A stretch of 64,000 nt of DNA from CAZEHJ01 sp964512485. GTDB lineage: Bacteria > Bacteroidota > Rhodothermia > Rhodothermales > UBA10348. A program made the translations under genes and the position numbers. The stretch lies in the NCBI GenBank assembly GCA_964512485.1, contig CAZEHJ010000009.1, positions 5,094-69,093 of the forward strand, given 5' to 3'. The notes under the pieces are model-generated. The model did not search any database and had not been told where the DNA came from. It worked only from the letters and a program-made list of their open reading frames with translations. Within the stretch, counting starts at the first letter, position 1. Every line of letters begins with the position of its first letter. Of this stretch, positions 35,748 through 43,924 are shown in pieces.

Positions 35748-36770
35748 ATGATTGATCTTCGAAGCGATACTGTAACCCGGCCCGGCCCTGAAATGCTCGA
35801 GGCCATGGTACAAGCAAAAGTGGGAGACGATGTTTTTGGCGAGGATCCTACCGTCCAGGAACTGGAATCTGAAGTAGCGACACTTCTGGGAAAGGAAGCG
35901 GGAGTATTTGTGCCCTCCGGAACGATGTGTAATCAAATGGCTGTCCGGATTCACACGCGCCCCGGTGACGAAGCCATCTTGGAGGCCGATGCGCACATTC
36001 GACACTACGAAGGAGGAGCTGCCGCAGGGTTGTCCGGCGTTCAACTCTACACCATTTCGGCTCCCAGAGGAATTCTGACTCCGGAATTGGTCGAATCGGG
36101 TATCCGAGCAGGACACGAGTGGGACCCTCTTACGAAGCTGGTCTGTCTCGAAAACACGCACAACCGTGCCGGTGGAACGGTCTACCCTCTGGATATCATA
36201 AATGCCATCGGGGGCGTAGCGAAAGATCATGATCTCCGCTTCCATCTGGATGGAGCGAGACTGTGGAACGCTTGTGCGGCTACCGGAATCAGTGAGGCGA
36301 CTTATGCTGAAGCGTTTGACACTGTGAGCGTTTGCCTGTCCAAGGGCCTCGGAGCGCCCATCGGATCTGTCCTGGTTGGCTCCAAGAAGATGATACACGA
36401 GGCCAGACGTGCAAGAAAAGCGTTCGGTGGAGGTATGCGACAGGTCGGTGTGATCGCCGCTGCAGGGCTATACGCTGTACGCAACCACCGGACATCACTG
36501 GTGCAGGATCATGAAAAAGCAGCCGTTCTCGCCCGCGGATTGTCGTCATTCAGTGCGGTCAATCTCGACCCGGCAGACGTTGAGACCAATATCGTCATGT
36601 TCGACATCAATGACGGTCGCTCTGCGCTGGAGGTTCTTGCTTCGCTTAATGAATCGGGAGTTCAGATGGTGCCTTTCGGACCCGTCAGGATTCGAGCCAC
36701 AACGCATCGGGATGTGTCAGTTTCAGACATTCAGGAGGCACTCGACCGGGCCGAAAGCGTTCTGAATTAA
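35748..36770 (+). CDS. ltaE: Low-specificity L-threonine aldolase
   Basis: The 340-residue PLP enzyme cleaves L-threonine/allo-threonine to glycine and acetaldehyde. It starts IDLRSDTVTRPGPEMLEAM, the typical opening of the family. Other elements are GDDVFGEDPTVQELE, the cofactor-stacking HIRHYEGG, LENTHNRAGG and HLDGARLWNA. The Schiff-base lysine is K199 in SVCLSKGLGAPIGS. Length is normal. It follows greA by 18 bases and converges on the nagB-lmbE fusion, with 19 bases between stops. It supplies glycine or degrades threonine. Confidence 0.95.
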   Translation: MIDLRSDTVTRPGPEMLEAMVQAKVGDDVFGEDPTVQELESEVATLLGKEAGVFVPSGTMCNQMAVRIHTRPGDEAILEADAHIRHYEGGAAAGLSGVQLYTISAPRGILTPELVESGIRAGHEWDPLTKLVCLENTHNRAGGTVYPLDIINAIGGVAKDHDLRFHLDGARLWNACAATGISEATYAEAFDTVSVCLSKGLGAPIGSVLVGSKKMIHEARRARKAFGGGMRQVGVIAAAGLYAVRNHRTSLVQDHEKAAVLARGLSSFSAVNLDPADVETNIVMFDINDGRSALEVLASLNESGVQMVPFGPVRIRATTHRDVSVSDIQEALDRAESVLN

Positions 36771-36789
36771 CCGGTTCTGAGATTCGTAC

Positions 36790-38700
36790 TCAGGAAGCCA
36801 GATCCCAGGCACAAACGTATGCCTCGACGGCATGGAATTCCGGCAGTCCGAGAGCATCCAACCGTTTGGCAGTTTCCTGATTCCGCTGCTTCGCTCGTTC
36901 CCAGAATTCCCTGCTGTCATATGCTCCCGGGTACATCGCGCGGTCTTTCTGGCTCTCATGCTTGAAAATCGCTTCGATTTTCCGATCCAGATCGGCCTTC
37001 GACATTGGAATGAAAACGTCGGCGAGGTCGATCTCCCACTCCTGCCACGCTCCACGATAGAGCCAGACCATCGGATGTTCGTCTTCAGGATGATTTTCCT
37101 TGAACTTTCGCAGTGCTTTTTGGATCGCGAAATAGCACATTCGGTGCGTTCCGTGCGGATCCGAGAGGTCGCCCGCCACGAATATGTGGGATGGTTTTTT
37201 CTGTTCAAGAATATTCAATACGATGGCGACGTCATCTTCGCCAATAGGCTGTTTTCGTACAGTCCCCGTTTTGTAAAACGGCATATCCAGGAATCTTGCG
37301 CTCTTGCTGTCAAGTCCGATAACCTCGATGCCAGCGACAGCTTCCGAGTAACGGATATAGGCCTTGATGAGCTGTACTTCCTCTGAATCCACGTCCCCGG
37401 GATTCTTGTTTTCCATCGCCTCCCTGAGGCCTTCCAATTTTTGAATCAGTTGATCCTCTCCTTCAAAGAACTCGGCAGACATCTGCATGAAACGGATGTA
37501 ACGCCTCACGTCGGCGTCAAACACGGCGACGGATCCATTCGTCATGTAGGAGACTGTGAGCTGGTTTTCATTACGAACCAGCTTGTCCAGCATCCCGCCC
37601 ATGGAAATCACGTCATCATCCGGATGCGGGCTGAACAGAATGATTTCCTGTTCCGCCGGTAAATCTTCTGCGTATGCTACCCGACGACGGAGACTCTCGA
37701 ATACGTGCTTGCACAGGTCGTCAATGTTCTCGTACTGATTGGCCAACGAGTGCAGGTAATGACGATGAAAATCCGATTCTTCAAGAGTCAGAATGGCCTT
37801 TTCGACACGTTCTGCCAGCCATATGACAGCTCTGATGCACAAATCATCTGTCCACTCGACATTTCGAACGAGCCATGGAGTCCGTTCACGCGTAAGATCT
37901 CCAGCCGATGCCCGGTCGACGTATATAGACGCGTTCAAATGCTTCTGCAGATACGAAGCAGTAACGTCATTTGTGATCTTCTCCTCGACCGCGCGTCGGA
38001 TGATTGGAGCCTTGTGCTCCCCGGTCGCCATCAGGATAATTTCTTTGGCATCCAGGATCGTACCGACACCCATGGTCAGTGCTTCTCTCGGGACATTTTC
38101 GTCACCGAAGAAATCACTTGCAGCGTCCTTTCTGGTTATTTCGTCCAGAATGATCGGTCTGGTTCGCGTTTCGGGACCAGATCCTGGCTCATTGAATCCA
38201 ATATGTCCGGTCCGTCCGATACCCAAAAGGATGAGATCCAGTCCACCAGCCTCTTCAATCGCCTTTTCGTAGGAGGCGCAATATTCCTCGACCTGCTCCC
38301 GATCAATATCCCCGCTCGGAATGTTGATGTTGGCAGCGGGAATGTTCACATGATCGAAAAAGTTCTCATGCATAAACCGGTGATAGCTCTGAAGGCTGTC
38401 CGGTGCAATGGGATAGTATTCGTCCAGATTGAACGTGACGACATTGGACAAATTCAGTCCTTCTTCCCGGTGATGGCGGATCAGGTGCTGGTAGACTCCA
38501 ATGGGAGTGCTTCCAGTTGGTAAGCCGAGCACCACTTTGGCGGAGGCTTTTTGCCGATTGCGAATCAGTTCCACAATTCTGTTCGCGACATCCAGCGAAA
38601 GCTGGCCGGGAGCATCAAAGATTTTGACGGGGATCCTTTCCCGCCACGAGCCTTCCGTCTTGCTGCCCCCGGAAGACTGTGAACCTGCTGAAGATAACAT
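36790..38700 (-). CDS. nagB: Glucosamine-6-phosphate deaminase fused to LmbE/PIG-L-type domain
   Basis: The 636-residue protein joins two enzymes. Residues about 25-275 are NagB (glucosamine-6-phosphate to fructose-6-phosphate plus ammonia), with LGLPTGSTPIGVYQHLIR, FNLDEYYP and LGIGRTGHIGFNEPGS. In Escherichia coli NagB the last motif is GVGNDGHIAFNEP; here the catalytic Asp141 position reads Thr, while the His and Glu are kept. Residues about 345-636 form an LmbE-like deacetylase domain with the zinc motif FSPHPDDDVISMGG and a later GDLSDPHGTHR. Such long fusions are known in Bacteroidota-type genomes. I start at ATG 38700, where GGGAAGAG lies upstream. Both activities may act on amino sugars. 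Confidence 0.9.
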   Translation of the reverse strand: MLSSAGSQSSGGSKTEGSWRERIPVKIFDAPGQLSLDVANRIVELIRNRQKASAKVVLGLPTGSTPIGVYQHLIRHHREEGLNLSNVVTFNLDEYYPIAPDSLQSYHRFMHENFFDHVNIPAANINIPSGDIDREQVEEYCASYEKAIEEAGGLDLILLGIGRTGHIGFNEPGSGPETRTRPIILDEITRKDAASDFFGDENVPREALTMGVGTILDAKEIILMATGEHKAPIIRRAVEEKITNDVTASYLQKHLNASIYVDRASAGDLTRERTPWLVRNVEWTDDLCIRAVIWLAERVEKAILTLEESDFHRHYLHSLANQYENIDDLCKHVFESLRRRVAYAEDLPAEQEIILFSPHPDDDVISMGGMLDKLVRNENQLTVSYMTNGSVAVFDADVRRYIRFMQMSAEFFEGEDQLIQKLEGLREAMENKNPGDVDSEEVQLIKAYIRYSEAVAGIEVIGLDSKSARFLDMPFYKTGTVRKQPIGEDDVAIVLNILEQKKPSHIFVAGDLSDPHGTHRMCYFAIQKALRKFKENHPEDEHPMVWLYRGAWQEWEIDLADVFIPMSKADLDRKIEAIFKHESQKDRAMYPGAYDSREFWERAKQRNQETAKRLDALGLPEFHAVEAYVCAWDLAS

Positions 38701-39025
38701 GATCTCTTCCCGGGTTGAATCGGGCGCGGTGTTGAGTTCAGGGCGAGCGGGAAAAATACGGCAATGCCGCATAATCGCGCACTCGGACTGTGGAAGGTTT
38801 GGTTAAATGTTGTTCTCGACCATCCCACTGCATTCTGACCAGGCTCCTGTTTTCAGTGTAGGGCATTCTCCCACATTGCATCGTTGCCTTTTCTCACATG
38901 CTACCGCGCTCGTATTGCGCATGAAATAGCTTTAAACAGCGTTTTCTTAGGTGCAGGAAGATCATTTCCTGAACAATACACCGCGTACTTCGCGAGACTC
39001 ACCCATCATCACCTGAGGCATTCCA
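38701..39025. other. Divergent intergenic region, nagB-lmbE / nifJ
   Basis: 325 bases between two divergent genes must contain both promoters. I see no convincing promoter box, hairpin with T-tract, or protein-like small frame. GAGG 9 bases before ATG 39026 is the nifJ ribosome-binding site. Confidence 0.5.
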
Positions 39026-42000
39026 ATGAACGGAACCCTTGTAACGATGGACGGCAACCAGGCCGCCGCCCATGTAGCCTATCGAACCAGCGAAGTAATC
39101 GCCATATATCCCATCACCCCAGCCTCCCCCATGGGAGAGTTTGCAGACCTATGGAGCGCACGCAATGCTCCCAACATCTGGGGCACGACTCCCAGAGTGG
39201 TTGAATTGCAGGCCGAAGGCGGTGCAGCAGGTGCTGTTCATGGTGCCTTGCAGACGGGCTCCTTGACGACGACGTTCACTGCCAGCCAGGGATTACTTCT
39301 GATGATCCCGAACATGTACAAGATTGCGGGTGAATTAACGCCAACCGTCTTCCACATCGCGGCGAGAAGTCTGGCGGCTCAGGGGCTGTCGATTTTTGGA
39401 GATCATTCTGATGTCATGGCGGCTCGAGCTACGGGATGGTCCATGCTGTTCTCGAATTCAGTTCAGGAGGTCATGGACCAGGCGCTCATCTCCCATGCCG
39501 CCACCCTGGCCTCTCGCGTACCGTTCCTACACATCATGGACGGCTTCAGGACCTCCCATGAACTGCAGAAGATTTCCTTGATCGACGACGAAGTCATCGA
39601 AAAGATGATCGACTTCGAGTGGATACAGGCTCATCGTCAGCGCGGCCTCACGCCAGATGCTCCTTTCATCAGAGGCACGGCACAGAATCCGGATGTGTAT
39701 TTCCAGGCTCGCGAATCGGTCAATCCATTCTACGATGACGCTCCTGTGATCGTCCAGCAACAGATGGATCGTTTTGCCGAATTAACAGGACGCCAATACC
39801 ACCTCTTTGACTATGTAGGCCATCCGGAAGCAGAGAAACTCATCGTTTTGATGGGATCCGGTGCTGAAGCGGTTGAAGAAGCCGTCAGTTGGATGGCAAA
39901 TCGAGGAGAAAAAGTGGGAGCCATCAAGATCCGGCTTTTCCGGCCCTTCTCACTCAAACACTTTATGGATGCAGTGCCTGAAACGGTGAGGTCGGTTGCA
40001 GCGCTTGATCGAACGAAAGAGCCTGGTTCAGCTGGCGAGCCGCTATATCAGGATGTCGTCACCGCTTTTGCTGAGTCGGTTGGGAGTCGCCCCATGCCGC
40101 GCGTCATAGGAGGTCGATACGGCTTGTCGTCCAAGGAATTTACTCCGGCCATGGTGCGGTCCATCTTCGAGGAGTTGGACAAAGATGAACCCAAAAACCA
40201 TTTCACGATAGGCATCAATGACGATGTCACATCGACATCCCTCACCTACGATGCCTCGTTTTCAACAGAGTCGGATGACGTAACCCGAGCAGTCTTTTGG
40301 GGTTTAGGATCAGATGGCACGGTCGGTGCGAACAAGAACTCCATCAAGATCATCGGTGAAGGAACGGACAATTATGCCCAGGGCTATTTCGTCTACGACT
40401 CAAAAAAAGCCGGCGCCCGAACGATATCCCATCTGCGATTCGGGCCCGAGCCCATTCACTCGACGTACCTGATTTCACAGGCCGATTTTGTGGCAGTGCA
40501 CCAGTTTGGATTCCTGGAGCGCTACAACACGCTCGAACTGGCTGCCCCGAAGAGCACCTTTCTGCTCAACAGTCCATATGGCGTTGACAACGTCTGGGAA
40601 AGCCTTCCAAAATCGGTTCAGAGGACCATCATTGACCGAGAACTGCAATTTTACATCGTTGACGCCTACAAGGTCGCTCGTGAAGTAGGCCTCGGAGTGC
40701 GAATCAACACAATCATGCAGGCTGCCTTCTTCTCGCTCTCCGGCATCCTCCCGCCCGATGAGGCAACACAGCGTATCAAGGACTATATCAGCAAAACGTA
40801 CGGTAAACGTGGTGAAGCCGTCGTCAAACAAAACAATGCTGCCGTTGATGCGGCGCTGGACCACCTGCACAGGGTTGACGTGCCTTCCGAAGTCACGTCT
40901 GCACTCGAAATGCGTCCTCCTGTGCCCTCACACGCACCTGAATTCGTCCAACGTGTGACTGCCGAAATGATTGCCGGACGAGGCGATGACCTCCCGGTCA
41001 GTATGCTTCCCGTGGACGGTACGTATCCATCAGGAACGACGCAGTGGGAAAAACGGAACATTGCCCTCGAAATCCCGGAATGGGATCCTGATATCTGTAT
41101 TCAGTGCGGAAAGTGTGTCATTGTTTGCCCTCACTCGGTAATCCGTGCCAATGTGGTCGAACCAGCAGACCTGGCAGATTCACCGGATGGATTCAAATCC
41201 GCTGATGCCAGCTGGCGGGAGTTCGGATCGAGAAAGTATACACTTCAGGTCTCCCCCGAAGACTGTACAGGTTGCAGACTGTGTGTCGAAGTCTGTCCTG
41301 CCAAAGACAAGAGTCGTTCCGGACACAAGGCGCTCGACATGGTCGATCAGCGACCGATTCTCGAAGCCGAAAAAGACAACTGGGACTTCTTCTGCACACT
41401 GCCCGTGTTCAGGGATGCACTTGGTGCGAGCGGAGACGGTGCTGGTGCTTCCGATGGCACGCCCCCCCTTCCGTTTACGAAAGTCAAAGATGTACAGCTC
41501 CTCGAACCGCTTTTTGAATTCTCAAGTGCCTGTGCCGGCTGCGGCGAAACACCGTATCTGCGGCTCCTCACTCAGTTGTTTGGGGACCGAATGATTGTCG
41601 CAAATGCCACAGGATGCTCCAGTATTTATGGTGGTAATCTGCCGACTACGCCGTGGACTACAAATTCTGCCGGCCGCGGTCCCGCCTGGAGCAACTCCCT
41701 GTTTGAGGACAACGCTGAATTTGGGCTCGGCATGCGTGTTGCCGTAGACAAACAACTCGAATACGCACGTGAGCTGCTTCCACAATTGGCAGGAAAAATC
41801 AATTCCGTAGCAGTTGAAGAGATGTTGGAAGCCCCTCAGGAAACACAGGAAGAGGTTGATGCCCAACGCGTTAGGGTGGATCATCTCAAGCGTGCGCTGA
41901 GCGATATTGATTCGCCCCAGGCCCGGGACCTTCTCTCGCTTGCTGACAACCTCGTTCGTAGAAGTGTCTGGATTATAGGTGGCGATGGATGGGCTTACGA

Positions 42001-42769
42001 TATCGGTTTCGGAGGCTTGGACCACGTCCTGGCCAGTGGCCGAAACGTCAAGGTTCTGGTCCTCGATACCGAGGTCTACTCCAATACCGGAGGTCAAGCC
42101 TCAAAGGCTACCGGTCTTGGTGCCGTTGCCAAATTTGCTGCTGGAGGAAAGGCAACACCCAAAAAGGATCTTGGAATGCTGGCCATGAGCTACGGATATG
42201 TGTATGTAGCCCAGGTAGCCCTTGGAGCGAATGACAATCAGGTTATCAAAGCCATGCGCGAGGCGGAAGAGTATGACGGGCCTTCCCTCATTATTGCCTA
42301 CAGCCACTGCATTGCTCACGGCATCGATATGTCGAAGGGCCTGGAGCAACAGGATAAGGCCACCGCTACCGGCTACTGGCCGCTGTATCGCTTTGATCCA
42401 AGGCTCAAGGAGCAAGGAAAGAACCCGTTCCAGTTGGATTCGAAGAAGCCAAAGGCGCCACTTTCAACATATATCTACAATGAGAATCGCTATGCCATTC
42501 TCAAGAAGTCAGATCCGGATACTGCCGCTGCTTTCTTGAAGCAGTCACAGAAATTGGTCGACGAGAAATGGGAGCGTTATGCCGCTCTGGCAGGAAAAAC
42601 CGAATCAGCCGGAGCCAGCCCGAAAGCGCCCGGGAATCGACCGCCCGGAATGAAGCCACCCGGTGGGCCGGGTTCCAAATCTGCGGGATCGAAACCACCC
42701 GGGTCCGGGAAAGGATCTAAACCTGTCGTCAATGTGGCACGCAGAAGACGACCACCCGGGACTGAGTAG
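39026..42769 (+). CDS. nifJ: Pyruvate:ferredoxin (flavodoxin) oxidoreductase
   Basis: NifJ/PFOR (1247 residues) oxidises pyruvate to acetyl-CoA and CO2 with ferredoxin or flavodoxin. All fused domains are present. The first is the pyrimidine-binding N-terminus (MDGNQAAAHVAYRTSEVIAI). A transketolase-C-like domain and an EKR region (WGLGSDGTVGANKNSIKIIG) follow. The two-cluster ferredoxin domain has CIQCGKCVIVCPHSVIR and CTGCRLCVEVCP. The proximal-cluster/TPP domain has ACAGCGETPYLRLL, NATGCSSIYGG, GGDGWAYDIGFGG and VYSNTGGQASKAT. About 55 extra C-terminal residues form a basic Pro/Gly-rich tail with four PPG motifs, not part of the usual enzyme. A DHOD-like gene follows. Confidence 0.96.
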   Translation: MNGTLVTMDGNQAAAHVAYRTSEVIAIYPITPASPMGEFADLWSARNAPNIWGTTPRVVELQAEGGAAGAVHGALQTGSLTTTFTASQGLLLMIPNMYKIAGELTPTVFHIAARSLAAQGLSIFGDHSDVMAARATGWSMLFSNSVQEVMDQALISHAATLASRVPFLHIMDGFRTSHELQKISLIDDEVIEKMIDFEWIQAHRQRGLTPDAPFIRGTAQNPDVYFQARESVNPFYDDAPVIVQQQMDRFAELTGRQYHLFDYVGHPEAEKLIVLMGSGAEAVEEAVSWMANRGEKVGAIKIRLFRPFSLKHFMDAVPETVRSVAALDRTKEPGSAGEPLYQDVVTAFAESVGSRPMPRVIGGRYGLSSKEFTPAMVRSIFEELDKDEPKNHFTIGINDDVTSTSLTYDASFSTESDDVTRAVFWGLGSDGTVGANKNSIKIIGEGTDNYAQGYFVYDSKKAGARTISHLRFGPEPIHSTYLISQADFVAVHQFGFLERYNTLELAAPKSTFLLNSPYGVDNVWESLPKSVQRTIIDRELQFYIVDAYKVAREVGLGVRINTIMQAAFFSLSGILPPDEATQRIKDYISKTYGKRGEAVVKQNNAAVDAALDHLHRVDVPSEVTSALEMRPPVPSHAPEFVQRVTAEMIAGRGDDLPVSMLPVDGTYPSGTTQWEKRNIALEIPEWDPDICIQCGKCVIVCPHSVIRANVVEPADLADSPDGFKSADASWREFGSRKYTLQVSPEDCTGCRLCVEVCPAKDKSRSGHKALDMVDQRPILEAEKDNWDFFCTLPVFRDALGASGDGAGASDGTPPLPFTKVKDVQLLEPLFEFSSACAGCGETPYLRLLTQLFGDRMIVANATGCSSIYGGNLPTTPWTTNSAGRGPAWSNSLFEDNAEFGLGMRVAVDKQLEYARELLPQLAGKINSVAVEEMLEAPQETQEEVDAQRVRVDHLKRALSDIDSPQARDLLSLADNLVRRSVWIIGGDGWAYDIGFGGLDHVLASGRNVKVLVLDTEVYSNTGGQASKATGLGAVAKFAAGGKATPKKDLGMLAMSYGYVYVAQVALGANDNQVIKAMREAEEYDGPSLIIAYSHCIAHGIDMSKGLEQQDKATATGYWPLYRFDPRLKEQGKNPFQLDSKKPKAPLSTYIYNENRYAILKKSDPDTAAAFLKQSQKLVDEKWERYAALAGKTESAGASPKAPGNRPPGMKPPGGPGSKSAGSKPPGSGKGSKPVVNVARRRRPPGTE

Positions 42770-42808
42770 CCAGATACAGTCCCCCATCAACCAATTATCG
42801 ATACGATC

Positions 42809-43822
42809 ATGAAATTGAATACAAACTATCTGGGCCTGAATCTGAAATCTCCGATTGTGCCCTCGGCTTCGCCTCTGTCCGAATCGACGGATACTATTCG
42901 AGCTATGGAAGACTACGGAGCAGGTGCTGTTGTCATGTACTCATTGTTCGAAGAACAAATCGAGCATGAAAGTCACGAACTGGATCACTATCTCACCGCC
43001 GGTACGGACAGCTTCGCCGAGTCTCTCAGCTTCTTTCCCGAGATGGAAACGTACAAAACAGGACCTGATGAGTACCTCAAACTGCTTTCTCGAGCCGTTG
43101 AAGCGGTAGATATTCCAGTCATAGCAAGTTTGAATGGTGCTTCCCCCGGCGGTTGGACGGATTATGCCCACAAAATGGAAAGTGCCGGCGCAGCTGCCAT
43201 CGAACTTAACCTCTACTACATCCCCACGGACATAGAAATCTCAGCTGCACAGGTAGAAGCCCGATATCTAGAAGTTGTTCGAAGTGTTCGAGATTCTGTT
43301 GAGGTACCCCTCGCAGTCAAGATCAGTCCGTTTTTTACGGCCACAGGTCATTTCGCCAATGAACTGTGCCGTGCTGGAGCATCCGGGATTGTGATGTTCA
43401 ACCGGTTCTACCAACCCGACATCGATATTTACAAATTGGATATCGTCCCTCGACTGCATCTCTCCCACTCCGACGAGCTCCAGTTACCTTTAAGATGGAT
43501 CGCCATTCTGTACGGTCGGGTGCCCGCGGATTTTGCGCTGACGACGGGCGTCCACAATTACCAGGATGCAATCAAAGGCGTAATGGCAGGTGCATCTGTA
43601 ACCATGATGGCTTCTGAACTCCTGAAAAACGGTATTTCCCGGATTCAGGATGTGCGAGACGCCATGAACCAGTGGTTGGAAGAGCACGACTACGACTCTC
43701 TCGAGCAATTGCAGGGCAGCATGAGTCAAATCCATGTAGCGGATCCTGCCGCATTCGAGCGGGCCAACTACATGAAGGTTCTCAAATCCTGGCGCGATGA
43801 TCCAACGGGAGTGATTCTGTAG
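42809..43822 (+). CDS. Dihydroorotate dehydrogenase-like FMN protein
   Basis: The 337-residue TIM-barrel flavoprotein resembles class 1 dihydroorotate dehydrogenase. It has LNTNYLGLNLKSPIVPSASP, VIASLNGASPGGWTDYAHKM, AIELNLYYIPTD, PLAVKISPFF, GIVMFNRFY and TGVHNYQDAIKGVMAGASVT. Asn and Lys residues for FMN/orotate binding are recognisable, but the family sits apart from true PyrD. Homologues are commonly found beside nifJ, as here (39 bases downstream). A role with PFOR or low-potential electron transfer is therefore more likely than pyrimidine synthesis, which is an inference. Length is slightly above PyrD. Confidence 0.85.
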   Translation: MKLNTNYLGLNLKSPIVPSASPLSESTDTIRAMEDYGAGAVVMYSLFEEQIEHESHELDHYLTAGTDSFAESLSFFPEMETYKTGPDEYLKLLSRAVEAVDIPVIASLNGASPGGWTDYAHKMESAGAAAIELNLYYIPTDIEISAAQVEARYLEVVRSVRDSVEVPLAVKISPFFTATGHFANELCRAGASGIVMFNRFYQPDIDIYKLDIVPRLHLSHSDELQLPLRWIAILYGRVPADFALTTGVHNYQDAIKGVMAGASVTMMASELLKNGISRIQDVRDAMNQWLEEHDYDSLEQLQGSMSQIHVADPAAFERANYMKVLKSWRDDPTGVIL

Positions 43823-43874
43823 TCATTGTATACGTGTTCAGGTTGATGGTAACCTGCAATGAATTGTACCTTCC

Positions 43875-43897
43875 TGCGCCCGGCTCCGCCGGGCGCA
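43875..43897. other. GC-rich hairpin between DHOD-like gene and ggt
   Basis: A perfect 10-bp stem (TGCGCCCGGC with GCCGGGCGCA) around a TCC loop. It lacks a T-tract on either strand, so it is at best a weak terminator or an RNA-stabilising hairpin. Its position argues that ggt starts at ATG 43925, downstream of the hairpin, rather than at ATG 43859. Confidence 0.5.
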
Positions 43898-43924
43898 GTC
43901 ATTTCCCAACATCGCACAGCCTCC

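Noticed and set aside
35169..36398. A 409-codon open frame on the minus strand across greA and threonine aldolase
   Set aside because: It lies wholly antisense to two recognisable, complete genes. Its peptide has no domain pattern and is a by-product of their codon usage.
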